The notes under the pieces are model-generated. The model made no database searches. It worked only from the letters and a program-made list of their open reading frames with translations, and was not told where the DNA came from. 64,000 nucleotides of DNA, from positions 366,256-430,255 of the forward strand of contig NZ_JAKKOT010000006.1 of NCBI RefSeq assembly GCF_021739025.1, read 5' to 3'. The position numbers and the translations under genes were made by a program. Shown here one piece after another: positions 49,554 to 59,575 of this stretch (positions are counted from its first letter, which is position 1; each line of letters starts with the position of its first letter). The stretch is from Gordonia liuliyuniae (GTDB taxonomy: Bacteria > Actinomycetota > Actinomycetes > Mycobacteriales > Mycobacteriaceae).

Positions 49554-51398
49554 ATGCCAGCCCTTCGGTCTCGCACCACCACGGTCGGCCGCGAAGCATC
49601 CGGCGCACGCGCCCTGTGGCGTGCCACCGGAATGACCGACGACGACTTCGGTAAGCCGATCGTCGCTATCGCCAACTCGTACACCCAGTTCGTCCCGGGG
49701 CACGTGCACCTCAAAGACGTCGGTGACATCGTCGCCGAGGCCGTGCAGGCTGCTGGCGGTGTGGCGAAGGAGTTCAACACGATCGCCGTCGACGACGGCA
49801 TCGCGATGGGCCACGGCGGCATGCTGTACTCGTTGCCGAGTCGCGAGATCATCGCCGACTCGGTCGAATACATGGTGAACGCGCACACCGCCGACGCGCT
49901 GGTCTGCATTTCGAACTGCGACAAGATCACGCCGGGCATGCTCAACGCGGCCATGCGGCTGAACATCCCGACCGTCTTCGTCTCCGGCGGGCCGATGGAA
50001 GCTGGCACGTCGGTCGTCATCAACGGCGTCGTCCATCCGGGGACCGACCTGATCGACGCGATCTCCGCGTCCGCTGACAGCAACGTCAACGACGAGGAGC
50101 TCCTCAAAGTCGAGCAGGCCGCCTGCCCCACCTGCGGTTCGTGTTCGGGCATGTTCACTGCCAACTCGATGAACTGCCTCACTGAGGCGCTCGGGCTGTC
50201 CTTGCCCGGCAACGGCTCCACCCTGGCCACCCAGGTGGCTCGCCGCGACCTGTTCACCAGGGCTGGCGAGTTGATCGTCGACATCGCCAAGCGGTACTAC
50301 CACGACGACGACGAGTCGGTGCTGCCGCGCAATGTCGCCACCCGCGAGGCGTTCGAGAACGCCATGGCCCTCGATGTCGCCATGGGCGGATCCACGAACA
50401 CCGTCCTGCACATCCTGGCTGCCGCGCAGGAAGGCGAGATCGACTTCGATCTCGCCGACATCGATCGTGTCTCGCGCAATGTGCCGTGTCTGGCGAAGGT
50501 CGCACCGAATTCACCGAACTACTACATGGAGCACGTGCACCGCGCCGGCGGCATCCCCGCGATCCTCGGCGAACTGAACCGCGGCGGCCTGCTCAACACG
50601 AACGTCCGCCCGGTGCATTCCGCGTCGCTGGACGCGTTCCTCGCCGACTGGGACATCCGGAGCGGCACGACGACGGCCCAGGCGATCGAACTGTTCCACG
50701 CCGCGCCCGGCGGTGTCCGCACCACCGAGCCGTTCTCCACGTCGAACCGGTGGGACTCGCTCGACACCGACGCCGCGGACGGCTGCATCCGCGATGTGGC
50801 GCACGCCTACACCGCCGAGGGCGGCCTGTGCGTGCTGCGCGGGAATCTGGCGGAGAACGGCGCCGTCCTGAAGACGGCGGGCGTCGACGAGTCGCTGTGG
50901 CACTTCCAGGGCCCGGCGCGTGTCGTCGAGAGCCAGGAGGACGCCGTCCACGCCATTCTGTCGAAGGAACTCCAGGCCGGTGAAGTCCTCGTCATCCGCT
51001 ATGAGGGGCCCGCGGGCGGGCCGGGCATGCAGGAGATGCTGCACCCGACGGCCTTCATGAAGGGCACCGGCATGGGTAAGAAGTGCGGGCTCGTCACTGA
51101 CGGACGATTCTCCGGCGGATCGTCGGGCCTCGTCATCGGTCACGCCTCTCCCGAAGCCGCCGCAGGCGGTGACATCGGGCTGGTCGAGAACGGTGACGAG
51201 ATCCTCATCGACGTCAAGACGCGCACTCTCACGATGCTCGTCGACGACGAGACGCTCGCCGACCGTCGCGCCAAGATGGAGGCCTCCGAACATCCGTGGG
51301 CCCCGCGCGACCGCGAGCGAACCGTCAGCAAGGCGCTGCGCGCCTACGCGAAACTCACGTCATCCGCTGACAAGGGCGCCGTCCGCGTCGTCGACTAG
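49554..51398 (+). CDS. ilvD: Dihydroxy-acid dehydratase
   Basis: IlvD (614 residues) dehydrates dihydroxyisovalerate and dihydroxymethylvalerate. Cluster-binding cysteines are in [16 protein letters not shown] and [38 protein letters not shown] and [20 protein letters not shown] complete the family pattern. This is the larger IlvD type with a [2Fe-2S] or [4Fe-4S] cluster. It stands alone on the plus strand. Its last 39 bases overlap the convergent DoxX gene. In M. tuberculosis the corresponding gene lies elsewhere. Confidence 0.96.
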   Translation: MPALRSRTTTVGREASGARALWRATGMTDDDFGKPIVAIANSYTQFVPGHVHLKDVGDIVAEAVQAAGGVAKEFNTIAVDDGIAMGHGGMLYSLPSREIIADSVEYMVNAHTADALVCISNCDKITPGMLNAAMRLNIPTVFVSGGPMEAGTSVVINGVVHPGTDLIDAISASADSNVNDEELLKVEQAACPTCGSCSGMFTANSMNCLTEALGLSLPGNGSTLATQVARRDLFTRAGELIVDIAKRYYHDDDESVLPRNVATREAFENAMALDVAMGGSTNTVLHILAAAQEGEIDFDLADIDRVSRNVPCLAKVAPNSPNYYMEHVHRAGGIPAILGELNRGGLLNTNVRPVHSASLDAFLADWDIRSGTTTAQAIELFHAAPGGVRTTEPFSTSNRWDSLDTDAADGCIRDVAHAYTAEGGLCVLRGNLAENGAVLKTAGVDESLWHFQGPARVVESQEDAVHAILSKELQAGEVLVIRYEGPAGGPGMQEMLHPTAFMKGTGMGKKCGLVTDGRFSGGSSGLVIGHASPEAAAGGDIGLVENGDEILIDVKTRTLTMLVDDETLADRRAKMEASEHPWAPRDRERTVSKALRAYAKLTSSADKGAVRVVD

Positions 51399-52568
51399 CG
51401 GGTTCGCGCCGTTGAACACGATCCAGACAGCGACGGCCACGCCGATGCCGATGATCAGCCAGACGGCCGACCCCCACGCGGGGCGGCGCGCCCACCCCCA
51501 CCTGCGGTCCATCGAGTAGAGGCCCGGCCCGGTCAGGATGACCGCGGCGGCCGCGGCCGCCAGCATCACCTCGAACTCGATGCCGTTGTGGTCGCCGTCG
51601 GACGCGAAGAACCACACCCCGCCGGCGAGAGTCGCCTTGTACGTCATCGCGACGAGGATGCTCGACAGGACGGCGGCGCCCGCGATCGGCGTGAGGAGAC
51701 CGAGGATCAGCAGTACGCCGCCCGCGGTCTCGCTGACGCCCGCCACCAGCGATAACGCTTTGGTGACCTTCTCGTCGAAGCCGAGGCTCGGGTCGGACGA
51801 GTGGGCGAGATAGTCAGCGAACCCGTCGGGGCCTGGACCGTTCATCCAGCCGGTCAACTTCTGCAGACCGTGGACGAGGAAGACCCCGCCGAGCGCGAGA
51901 CGCAAGATCAGCAGACCGAGATCGACCGTGCCGCGGCGGGCGGGCGCGACGGGCTCGGCGACCGGTCCGTCGACGGGGTCGTCGCTGAAGGGTTCGCCGC
52001 TTAAGGGTTCGCCGCTTAAGGATTCGCCGCTGAAGGATTCGGTCTCGGGTGCGGGATCCTCGATCGGCAGGGTCGGCTGCGGCTCGATGTACGGGAGCGG
52101 ATCCTGCGTGAGATGTTCGGCGGTGCGCCGCTCGCCGCGCGGGCGGTCGACTTCGTCGTCGAAGTCCTCGAACGGTTCGGTGGTCACCGGCTCGTCGGAC
52201 GACCGGACCGGGACGGCGCTGCGCGGCAGGCGTGTCGTCTCCGACTCCTCGACCTCCCTCACTTCCTCGACCTCCCCCGCTTCCTCGAACCGCTCGACCT
52301 CGTCGTCGTCCACGCGCTCGATGACGGCGGTGTCGTTGTCGTCGGCGGGCGACGACGCGTGCTCGATGAGCGACGTCGGCTCCCCCGCGTCTATGGCGTC
52401 GGTGACCTCAGCCGCGTCCTCCGCGGGCTGTGGGTCGGGCGCCGGGCGTCGCCGACGCTCGACCCCGTGTTGTTCGATGAAGTCGTCACGGTCGGGCCGG
52501 GGGCGGCGCGGCCGTTGCCGCGGCACGCCGCCGTCCGGGTCGCGATCGTTGTCATTGGAACCACTCAC
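51360..52568 (-). CDS. DoxX-family membrane protein with long acidic N-terminus
   Basis: A 402-residue protein with an acidic, disordered N-terminal half (about 1-225) and a four-helix DoxX domain (about 230-370) with [31 protein letters not shown] and [17 protein letters not shown]. The position between the PH-domain/ilv genes and the LppZ-like gene equals Rv3005c, which in mycobacteria forms a membrane redox complex with SodA and SseA. The N-terminus carries short repeats such as [15 protein letters not shown], coded by a 15-bp tandem repeat. It overlaps ilvD at the end. Confidence 0.82.
   Translation of the reverse strand: MSGSNDNDRDPDGGVPRQRPRRPRPDRDDFIEQHGVERRRRPAPDPQPAEDAAEVTDAIDAGEPTSLIEHASSPADDNDTAVIERVDDDEVERFEEAGEVEEVREVEESETTRLPRSAVPVRSSDEPVTTEPFEDFDDEVDRPRGERRTAEHLTQDPLPYIEPQPTLPIEDPAPETESFSGESLSGEPLSGEPFSDDPVDGPVAEPVAPARRGTVDLGLLILRLALGGVFLVHGLQKLTGWMNGPGPDGFADYLAHSSDPSLGFDEKVTKALSLVAGVSETAGGVLLILGLLTPIAGAAVLSSILVAMTYKATLAGGVWFFASDGDHNGIEFEVMLAAAAAAVILTGPGLYSMDRRWGWARRPAWGSAVWLIIGIGVAVAVWIVFNGANPLVDDADGALVSG
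51988..52042. repeat. 15-bp tandem repeat in the DoxX gene
   Basis: About three and a half copies of AAGGGTTCGCCGCTT and variants stand head to tail, encoding the repeated Ser-Gly-Glu-Pro-Leu pattern of the DoxX protein N-terminus. The unit length of 15 keeps the frame, so copy-number change alters only protein length. Confidence 0.75.
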
Positions 52569-52649
52569 ATCACCGAGGTTATGCTCCCGGCACCGGCACT
52601 AGGCGCAGCGCCACCCGACGATTTGGTAACGATCGCATAGTCTGGAGTG

Positions 52650-53783
52650 ATGCCGCTGCCATCCAGTCTCTCGCGGCGAGCCGTCACGGCGGCCGTCCTC
52701 CTCGCCACCGTTGTCGCATCCGGCGGGTGCGCGAGCTTCGATGACCAGCAGAAGACTGCCGCCCAAGGCACGTTCAGCGAGGTGCCGGACGACGCGCAAC
52801 AGGTGGCGCCGCCGAGCCCTGCGCCGGAGGAGCCCGTCGACCCGCCGACCGGCCCGTGCGTCGACCCGAATCCGTCGGTCATCGCGACATGTCTGAACCA
52901 GACGTCCGGTGTACGACCCGCAGACGCCGAGGGAAAGACCACGTACGTCGCCGAACGCACCACCGGCAAGATCATCGTGTCCAAGCGGTACGGTCCGCAG
53001 CGGGCGGTGGCGACGGTCGACGTCGACGGTTCCGGCGACGGCGGGCTCGTCGACTTCGAGTTGTCGCCGACGTGGACCGAAGACCAGATGATCTTCGCGC
53101 TCATCACCACACCGTCCGATAACCGTGTCGTCCGCATCGCACCGACCGGCTCGGTCAAGCCCGTGTTGACGGGCATCCCCAAGGGGGCGACCGGCAACAT
53201 GGGGTCGATCACGTTCACCGGGCCGAACACGTTGACGGTCGCCACCGGCGACGCCGGGGACCCCGGTGCGACGCAGGACCGTTCGTCGTTGGCGGGCAAG
53301 GTATTCGAGATCAACCCGAACCAGCCGGACCCGCGGCCGAAGATCGTCGCGAGCGGCCTGGGCTCCAATGTCGCCCTGTGCCCCGATCCGGAGGGCGGCC
53401 AACTGTACGTGGCCGACAGCGGGCAGTCCGGCGACCGGCTGTCGATCGTCGCCCAGAACTCGTTGAAGACCTTGTGGACGTGGGCCGACCGGCCCGGCCT
53501 GACCGGCTGCGCCACCGGTACTGACACGATCTCGGTGGCCATCGGCGCCAAGAAGCGCATCGACGTGTTCACCAAACCGGATGGTGCGAACCCCGTCCTC
53601 GGCGAACCCTCCGAAGAGGATCTGGCGAAGGCCTACGGTGCGATCGGTCGTTTGACGACCCTCGGCGGCTCGATTCAGCTGGCTACGATCAACAAGACGG
53701 TGCCCGGCATGTCGACGAAGTCGTACGACGACCGGGTCGCCATCTATACCCCGAAGGGCGGCGGAGCCGAGGACCGCACCTAG
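52650..53783 (+). CDS. LppZ-like lipoprotein with sugar-dehydrogenase beta-propeller
   Basis: This 377-residue lipoprotein has a signal sequence with a lipobox (ASGGCASFD, Cys near residue 27), a Pro-rich linker and a six-bladed propeller of the glucose/sorbosone dehydrogenase type with TYVAERTTGKIIVSKR, ATGDAGDPGATQDRSSLAGK and QLYVADSGQSGDRL. It matches LppZ (Rv3006) by position. PQQ binding is not shown. GTG 52647 or ATG 52650 starts; TAGTCT lies 12 bases before the ATG, so a leaderless start is possible. Confidence 0.82.
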   Translation: MPLPSSLSRRAVTAAVLLATVVASGGCASFDDQQKTAAQGTFSEVPDDAQQVAPPSPAPEEPVDPPTGPCVDPNPSVIATCLNQTSGVRPADAEGKTTYVAERTTGKIIVSKRYGPQRAVATVDVDGSGDGGLVDFELSPTWTEDQMIFALITTPSDNRVVRIAPTGSVKPVLTGIPKGATGNMGSITFTGPNTLTVATGDAGDPGATQDRSSLAGKVFEINPNQPDPRPKIVASGLGSNVALCPDPEGGQLYVADSGQSGDRLSIVAQNSLKTLWTWADRPGLTGCATGTDTISVAIGAKKRIDVFTKPDGANPVLGEPSEEDLAKAYGAIGRLTTLGGSIQLATINKTVPGMSTKSYDDRVAIYTPKGGGAEDRT

Positions 53784-53862
53784 GCGGACCGCTCTTCCGT
53801 CATGCCCGGTCGTCCCCGCCGGTGGCTCGGAGCTTGCGTGGCCGGGGCGGTCTGACGCGGAG

Positions 53863-55374
53863 TTACTGGGCGCCGCAGGCGGCGAGGACGAGTTCCTTGA
53901 CACGGGCCGGGTCGGCCTGGCCGCGGGTCGCCTTCATGACGTCGCCGACGATCTTGCCTGCGGCCTGCACTTTGCCGCCACGGATCTTGTCCGCGATGTC
54001 CGGGTTAGCGGCGAGCGCGTCGTCGACCGCCTTCTGCAGTGCGGAGTCGTCGCGCACCACTTCCAGGCCGCGGTCGGCGACGATCTGCGCGGGCTCGCCT
54101 TCCCCGTCGAGCACCGCGGTGACGACCTGCTGAGCCAGCTTGTTGGTGAGTTTGCCCTCTTCGACGAGGCCGATGACCTCGGCGACCTGCGTCGGCGTGA
54201 TCGACAGTTCCGCCAACTCGACGCCGCGAGTGTTGGCCTGCTGCGCGAGGAACGACACCCACCAGCTGCGGGCGGCGGACGCGGACACGCCGGCTTCCGC
54301 GGTCTCGATGATCAGGTCGACGGCTCCGACGTTCACCAGGTCGCGCATCACCTCATCGGAGACGCCCCAGTCCTCCTGGATGCGAGCGCGCCGGATCCAC
54401 GGGAGTTCGGGAAGCGTCGCACGGATCGACTCGACCCAGGCCGGGTCGGCGACCACCGGCGGCAGATCCGGCTCCGGGAAGTAGCGGTAGTCTTCGGCCG
54501 TCTCCTTGCGGCGGCCCGCGGACGTGGTCCCGTCCGCCTCCTGGAAGTGGCGAGTCTCCTGGATCACTTCACCGCCCGCCGTCAGGACGGCGCCCTGACG
54601 CTGCATCTCGAAGCGGACCGCCGTCTCGACGCTGCGCAGCGAGTTCACGTTCTTCGTCTCGGTACGCGTGCCGAACTCGGCCGCGTCCTTGCGCATGAGC
54701 GACAGGTTCGCATCGCACCGCATCGACCCCTGGTCCATCCGAACGTCCGAGACGTTGAGTGACTTCAGCAGGTCGCGGAGCGCGGTCACGTAGGCGCGCG
54801 CCACTTCCGGAGCACGCTCCCCTGCGCCCTCGATCGGGCGGGTCACGATCTCCACGAGCGGAACGCCCGCACGGTTGTAGTCGAGCAGCGAGTGGCTGGC
54901 GCCATGGATGCGGCCCGTGCTTCCGCCGATGTGCAGCGACTTACCGGTGTCTTCCTCCATATGCGCGCGCTCGATCTCCACCCGCCACGTGGTGCCGTCG
55001 TTCAGGACGACGTCGAGGTGCCCGTCGTACGCGATCGGCTCGTCGTACTGGCTGATCTGGTAGTTCTTCGGCTGATCCGGGTAGAAGTAGTTCTTCCGCG
55101 CGAACACGCTCGACTCGCGGATCGAACAGTTCAACGCGAGCCCGATCTTGACCGCGGACTCGATGGCCGTGGCGTTCGCGACCGGCAGCGCGCCGGGCAG
55201 CGCCAGGCACGACGGACACACCTGCGCGTTCGGGTCACCGCCGAACGTCGTCGGGCACCCGCAGAACATCTTGGTCTCGGTGCCGAGTTCGACGTGAACC
55301 TCCATGCCCATCACCGGGTCGAAATTCTCGATGACGTCGTCGAAGTCCATCAGATCGTCGGTAGCCGCACTCAT
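53863..55374 (-). CDS. gatB: Aspartyl/glutamyl-tRNA amidotransferase subunit B
   Basis: GatB (about 503 residues) binds mis-charged tRNA and, within GatCAB, activates the aminoacyl group for amidation. The kinase-like core has [18 protein letters not shown] and [19 protein letters not shown], two Cys pairs that bind zinc, then [18 protein letters not shown]. The C-terminal YqeY-like helical tail follows. ATG 55374 (MSAATDD) is preferred over 55383. gatA and gatC lie 6-7 kb away. Confidence 0.96.
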   Translation of the reverse strand: MSAATDDLMDFDDVIENFDPVMGMEVHVELGTETKMFCGCPTTFGGDPNAQVCPSCLALPGALPVANATAIESAVKIGLALNCSIRESSVFARKNYFYPDQPKNYQISQYDEPIAYDGHLDVVLNDGTTWRVEIERAHMEEDTGKSLHIGGSTGRIHGASHSLLDYNRAGVPLVEIVTRPIEGAGERAPEVARAYVTALRDLLKSLNVSDVRMDQGSMRCDANLSLMRKDAAEFGTRTETKNVNSLRSVETAVRFEMQRQGAVLTAGGEVIQETRHFQEADGTTSAGRRKETAEDYRYFPEPDLPPVVADPAWVESIRATLPELPWIRRARIQEDWGVSDEVMRDLVNVGAVDLIIETAEAGVSASAARSWWVSFLAQQANTRGVELAELSITPTQVAEVIGLVEEGKLTNKLAQQVVTAVLDGEGEPAQIVADRGLEVVRDDSALQKAVDDALAANPDIADKIRGGKVQAAGKIVGDVMKATRGQADPARVKELVLAACGAQ

Positions 55375-55514
55375 GCGCTCCATCGTATCTGGGGGTCGAT
55401 ATCGGGGATCGCACCGATGCCCCGATCACGGTCCCGCTCGTAGCGTGGACGGCATACGGGAGCGCACGAAGCGCCCCGAAACGACCGCCCCGAACAACGA
55501 GGAGAAGCCCCGCC

Positions 55515-55739
55515 ATGAGCCTGCCCCCGTACACCTCCGACCCCACCGTCCCCGCACAGCCGCGCCGACTGCACCGATCGCGCACCGACCGGAAGATCGC
55601 GGGCGTCGCAGGCGGTCTCGCCGACTACTTCGGCGTCGACTCGACCTGGGTGCGGATCGCGTTCGTCGCGTCGATCCTCCTGCCGGGTCCGCAAGTGCTC
55701 CTCTACCTGATCCTGTGGCTGGTGATCCCGCAGGACTGA
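55515..55739 (+). CDS. PspC-domain membrane protein
   Basis: A 74-residue protein with a basic segment (RRLHRSRTDRKIAG), VAGGLADYFGVDSTWVRIAF and a hydrophobic helix (LPGPQVLLYLILWLVIPQD). This is a single PspC domain. Such proteins lie in the membrane and take part in envelope stress responses in other bacteria, though no psp partners are near. The start follows GAGGAG by several bases. It is divergent from gatB and convergent with pfkA. Confidence 0.88.
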   Translation: MSLPPYTSDPTVPAQPRRLHRSRTDRKIAGVAGGLADYFGVDSTWVRIAFVASILLPGPQVLLYLILWLVIPQD

Positions 55740-55765
55740 CGTTCTCGACCCGTGGGACGACCACA

Positions 55766-56797
55766 TCACCCGAAGATCGCGCGAGCACCTCGGTAGTGGT
55801 CGAGCGGGACTGTCTTGGTGTGGCCGACAGCGTCGGCGAACGGGACCCGGACAATGTCCATGCCGCGCAGCGCGACCATCTGGCCCCACGCCTCGTCGGC
55901 GACGAGATCGCTGACGGCCTGGCCGAACCTGGTGCCGAGCACACGGTCCCATGCGGACGGGACGCCGCCGCGCTGGATGTGACCGAGGACGGTCGCGCGC
56001 GTCTCGATCCCCGTCCGCTCCTCGATGAGCGGTGCCAGGATCTCGCCGATCCCACCCAGCCGGGGCCGATTGAAACCGTCGAGTCCCCGGTCCGAGTAGG
56101 CCTCGCCCATCTCGGGCAGCGTGAACCCCTCGGCGACGACGACCATCGGCGAGCGGCCGCGGTCGCGGACGCTCTCCACCCACTCGCAGACCTGGTCGAG
56201 GCTCTCCGACTGTTCGGGGATCAAGATGGCGTGGGCGCCGCCCGCCGTCCCCGCATACATCGCGATCCAGCCTGCGTGGCGTCCCATCACCTCCAACACC
56301 ATGCAACGTTGATGAGAGTTGCCGGTGGTGCGGAGTCGGTCGACCGCCTCGGTCGCGATCTCGACGGCCGTGTTGAAACCGAACGTGTAATCGGTGGCGA
56401 CGAGATCGTTGTCGATCGTCTTGGGCACGCCGACGATCGGCACCCCGTCCTCGCGCAGCCGGTTGGCCGCGGCCATCGTGCCGTCGCCGCCGATCGCGAT
56501 CACCGCGTCGACATCCAGGCGACGCATGTGCGCGAGGATGTTGTCCGGCGTCCCGTCCGGTTCGGTGTACGGACCGAATCGGCTGGTCCCCAGGATCGTC
56601 CCGCCCTGCTGTGAGATGCCGCGGACGACACTGCGTTCGAGAGGCATCACGTCGCCGTAGACCAGCCCACGGAAACCGCCCCGGTAGCCGACGAACTCCT
56701 GACCGTGCACCATCTCGCCCTGCAGGACCGTTCCGCGGATCACCGCGTTGAGGCCGGGGCAGTCCCCGCCGGACGTCAGAATCCCGAATCTCGCCAT
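55766..56797 (-). CDS. pfkA: 6-phosphofructokinase, ATP-type
   Basis: PfkA (343 residues) phosphorylates fructose 6-phosphate in glycolysis. The nucleotide segment is FGILTSGGDCPGLNAVIRG, and IGGDGTMAAANRL has a Gly after the Asp in GGDG, as in ATP-using rather than pyrophosphate-using enzymes. The active site PKTIDNDLVATDYTFGFNTA with the catalytic Asp and GRHAGWIAMYAG follow. ATG 56797 has GGAG ten bases upstream. It is situated between gatB and gatA as in M. tuberculosis. Confidence 0.95.
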   Translation of the reverse strand: MARFGILTSGGDCPGLNAVIRGTVLQGEMVHGQEFVGYRGGFRGLVYGDVMPLERSVVRGISQQGGTILGTSRFGPYTEPDGTPDNILAHMRRLDVDAVIAIGGDGTMAAANRLREDGVPIVGVPKTIDNDLVATDYTFGFNTAVEIATEAVDRLRTTGNSHQRCMVLEVMGRHAGWIAMYAGTAGGAHAILIPEQSESLDQVCEWVESVRDRGRSPMVVVAEGFTLPEMGEAYSDRGLDGFNRPRLGGIGEILAPLIEERTGIETRATVLGHIQRGGVPSAWDRVLGTRFGQAVSDLVADEAWGQMVALRGMDIVRVPFADAVGHTKTVPLDHYRGARAIFG

Positions 56798-56866
56798 AGT
56801 CGTCTCCCTCGCTGTCCGTCGGACTCTATGACAACACGAGTACACCGTCCCGGCAGCGCGGTGACG

Positions 56867-57508
56867 CTACTTCAGTCCGTTCTCGTAGGCGAAGACGACG
56901 GCCTGCGCCCGGTCGCGAAGCCCCAACTTGGTCAGCACATTGCTGACGTGTGACTTGACGGTTTGCTCGGACACGAAGAGCGCGGCAGCGATCTCAGCAT
57001 TCGACTTACCGTCCGCGATCGTCTCCAGGACTTCCCGTTCGCGCGGCGTCAATACGTTCACCGCGGGCGACGCGGTCTTCACCGTGCGTGAGGTGACATC
57101 GGCGATCAACCGTTTGGTCACCGACGGCGCGAGGAGCGCGTCACCGGCGGCGACCACCCGGACTGCGCGCACCAGTTCGTCGGCGGGCGCGTCCTTCAAC
57201 ATGAAACCCGACGCACCGATCCGCAACGCCGAATACACGTAGTCGTCGATGTCGAACGTCGTCAACATGAGGACACGCGTCGACGACCCACTCGAGATGA
57301 TCTGCTGCGCGGCCCACAGCCCGTCGCGGCGCGGCATCCGCACGTCCATCAGGACGACGTCGGGCTGTAGACGTTTGCAGACGTCGACCGCTTCGACCCC
57401 GTCCTGGGCGTCGCCGAGCACGGAGACACCGTCCGCTGCCCCGAGCAGCGCCGCGAACCCGGCGCGCACCATCGCTTGATCGTCCGCGATCACCACGGTC
57501 ACACTCAC
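56867..57508 (-). CDS. NarL-family response regulator
   Basis: About 213 residues. The receiver domain shows VVIADDQAMVRAGFAAL, the phospho-acceptor Asp in VVLMDVRMPRRDG and the Lys in GFMLKDAPADELV. The LuxR-type helix-turn-helix carries LTPREREVLETIADGKSNAE and VSEQTVKSHVSNVL near the C-terminus. GTG 57508 is supported by AAGG eight bases upstream, but GTG 57517 is possible. It follows the kinase with little or no gap. Confidence 0.92.
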   Translation of the reverse strand: MSVTVVIADDQAMVRAGFAALLGAADGVSVLGDAQDGVEAVDVCKRLQPDVVLMDVRMPRRDGLWAAQQIISSGSSTRVLMLTTFDIDDYVYSALRIGASGFMLKDAPADELVRAVRVVAAGDALLAPSVTKRLIADVTSRTVKTASPAVNVLTPREREVLETIADGKSNAEIAAALFVSEQTVKSHVSNVLTKLGLRDRAQAVVFAYENGLK

Positions 57509-57518
57509 CCGAGTCACC

Positions 57519-58790
57519 TTATCGACGTCGCAACGGAATCGTCGCGGTGACCGCGAACCCACCGTCGGCCGTCGACTGCGACGTCAGTCCGCCGCCGACG
57601 GCCGATGCACGTTCGGCCATTCCGATGAGACCGTGCCCGCCCCCCGGCTGCGACACGTGATTCGGATCGGCAGGCGGACCGTTGACGATCGACACGACGG
57701 CGGCACCGTCACCGTCGACCATGCGGACGACGATGCTCGAACCGGGTGCGTGCCGGGCGGCGTTGGTGAGCGACTCCTGCACGATCCGGTAGACGGCGGC
57801 GCCCGCCGCACCCGGTTCGCCCCACTCGGCCACTCGGTCGGCGTACTCGACGGTGACGCCCGCCGCCCGGACCTGAGTGATGAGATCGGGCAGGTCACCG
57901 ACGCCCTGCACCGGCCGAGTCGACGGCGAGTCCGCGGGCCGCAGGACACCGAGAAGCTGCCGGACTTCGTCGAGTGACTGCCGGGCGGCGTCGGCGATCG
58001 CCGTGAACTCGGCTTCCGTCGCAGGCCCCACGGTCTCGGGTTCCTCGGCTGCGGCGAGTCGGTACTTCGCGGTCTGGGACATGACGACCACCATGGACAT
58101 GCGATGGGCGACGACGTCGTGGAGTTCCCGCGCGATCCGGGTCCGCTCGGCGAGGACTGCTTCCCTGGCCTGCGCGGTCTCGGTCTCGATCGCCTGTTCT
58201 TCGATCTGTTTCTGCGAGGACAACCGGTAGCGGATGAACGCGACCCCGATCGTCGCGACTACCAGCGCGAAGATCCACCCGAGCTTCGCGCCCGGCCCGA
58301 CGCCGATCGCGAATGAGCCCGCGGTGATCGCGGCGACCAGCGGCAACCTCACCAACGGCTGGGTGATCAACGCCGCCACCGTCATCGCGATCAGGACGAG
58401 GAACATCGGGATCGGCATCGGGAAGTCGGTGTCCGGGTGCGGGACGAGGCTGGCGACCGAAGCGGTGATCACCACCATCGCCCACCCGGTCCGGACTGCG
58501 ACCGGCCCGGCGAAGATCAACGCCATCGGCACGGACGCGGCCACTGCGAACAGCGGCAGCAGGTACGCGGGCATCGGGTTCGACATCGCGAGGTTCGGCC
58601 AGGTGACCGCCGTCATGGTCACGGCCGCCACCATTGCGACCCAGTTCCACACGCTGCCCAGGTATCGACGCAGTGTCGGGTCGGGCACCATGTCGAAGGA
58701 GATGCGTCGCACGGTGTCCAAACTCCTACCGGCCCGCCTCTTACCGGCCCGCCTCTTACCGGCCCGCTTCTTACCGAACAGTCTCTTCAC
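57519..58790 (-). CDS. NarL-system sensor histidine kinase
   Basis: This 423-residue kinase starts at GTG 58790 with a basic repeated leader (KRLFGKKRAGKRRAGKRRAG), then about six hydrophobic helices (residues 40-190), the HisKA_3 dimerisation box LAERTRIARELHDVVAHRMS with the phospho-accepting His, and a HATPase segment YRIVQESLTNAARHAPG and GGGHGLIGMAERASAVGGG. Such kinases pair with NarL regulators; the regulator gene is adjacent. The signal is unknown. TACTGT stands 12 bases before the GTG, compatible with a leaderless start. Confidence 0.9.
   Translation of the reverse strand: MKRLFGKKRAGKRRAGKRRAGRSLDTVRRISFDMVPDPTLRRYLGSVWNWVAMVAAVTMTAVTWPNLAMSNPMPAYLLPLFAVAASVPMALIFAGPVAVRTGWAMVVITASVASLVPHPDTDFPMPIPMFLVLIAMTVAALITQPLVRLPLVAAITAGSFAIGVGPGAKLGWIFALVVATIGVAFIRYRLSSQKQIEEQAIETETAQAREAVLAERTRIARELHDVVAHRMSMVVVMSQTAKYRLAAAEEPETVGPATEAEFTAIADAARQSLDEVRQLLGVLRPADSPSTRPVQGVGDLPDLITQVRAAGVTVEYADRVAEWGEPGAAGAAVYRIVQESLTNAARHAPGSSIVVRMVDGDGAAVVSIVNGPPADPNHVSQPGGGHGLIGMAERASAVGGGLTSQSTADGGFAVTATIPLRRR
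58727..58771. repeat. 15-bp tandem repeat in the kinase 5' end
   Basis: Three copies of TACCGGCCCGCCTCT (last one with TTCT) stand head to tail, encoding the repeated Lys-Arg-Ala-Gly pattern before the first membrane helix of the kinase. The unit preserves the frame. Confidence 0.8.
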
Positions 58791-58954
58791 GCCTTGACAG
58801 TAAGGCCGGAGCACGCGGCTGCGCCTCCCCCACAGGAGCGATACCGCCCCGTACCACGGGGTGACAACGGCCCCGTCTGTCACCGAGACGTACGGGGCCG
58901 CAATCACTTTCGCGGGCGATTCGGGTCGGCGCCGCAGGTTGCGACGGTGATGTC

Positions 58955-59575
58955 ATGACCGTGAACTCCACTCCTGCAAGTCCCGTCCGGCGTGCTGTCC
59001 GGCGTGTATGCCTCGGCTTGGCGACCAGCATTCTGGCGCTGTTCTTCATCGGCGCGGCGGGCGTCGCAGCAGTGGTCGCCGCATCCCCTCCTCGGGTGGG
59101 CCCAGTGGTGAGCGACGTCGACCGCGCTGTCGCCGACCTCGTCGGATCGACGCCGGCCGACGCCCTGGCTCACCTGCCCGCAGGGTTCGAGTCCACGATG
59201 GGGTACCGCCCGGTCCTGGAGGACTCGCGGCCGGTGAACCCGACCGGCTCGTGCTCGTCCCCGGTTCCGCTGCCGGAACGATTCGAACCGGCATGTCGCG
59301 CACACGACTTCGGCTACGACCTGCTCCGTTTCGGGGAAAAGACCGGCAGGCCCGTCGCACAGTGGGCACGGCGCGCACTCGACGGGATGCTCGTCGACGC
59401 GATGCACGACTCGTGCACCAATCCGCTGTGCGATGTCGCAGCCGCCGTCGCCGACGGCGGTCTCACCGCCAACTCGTGGCGGCAGGACTGGCGAACGCCG
59501 ACGCCCGAGTCGACCGGCGACATGATGTCGACGACGACACTTCGCGTCGTCGAGGCGATCGGGACGCGGCGATGA
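58955..59575 (+). CDS. Prokaryotic phospholipase A2 family protein
   Basis: A 206-residue exported protein with a hydrophobic N-terminal helix (LGLATSILALFFIGAAGV) that is a signal peptide or anchor. The catalytic region is FEPACRAHDFGYDLLRFG: the Cys-x-x-His-Asp pattern with a following Tyr is the mark of the phospholipase A2 family. The Asp in LDGMLVDAMHDSC may complete it, and Cys pairs (SC, C) form disulfides. It would hydrolyse the sn-2 ester of phospholipids outside the membrane. It overlaps a hydrolase gene by four bases. Confidence 0.82.
   Translation: MTVNSTPASPVRRAVRRVCLGLATSILALFFIGAAGVAAVVAASPPRVGPVVSDVDRAVADLVGSTPADALAHLPAGFESTMGYRPVLEDSRPVNPTGSCSSPVPLPERFEPACRAHDFGYDLLRFGEKTGRPVAQWARRALDGMLVDAMHDSCTNPLCDVAAAVADGGLTANSWRQDWRTPTPESTGDMMSTTTLRVVEAIGTRR

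Noticed and set aside
51988..52042. Short regular repeats considered as CRISPR
   Set aside because: The units are contiguous without spacers, are in coding frame and there are no cas genes.
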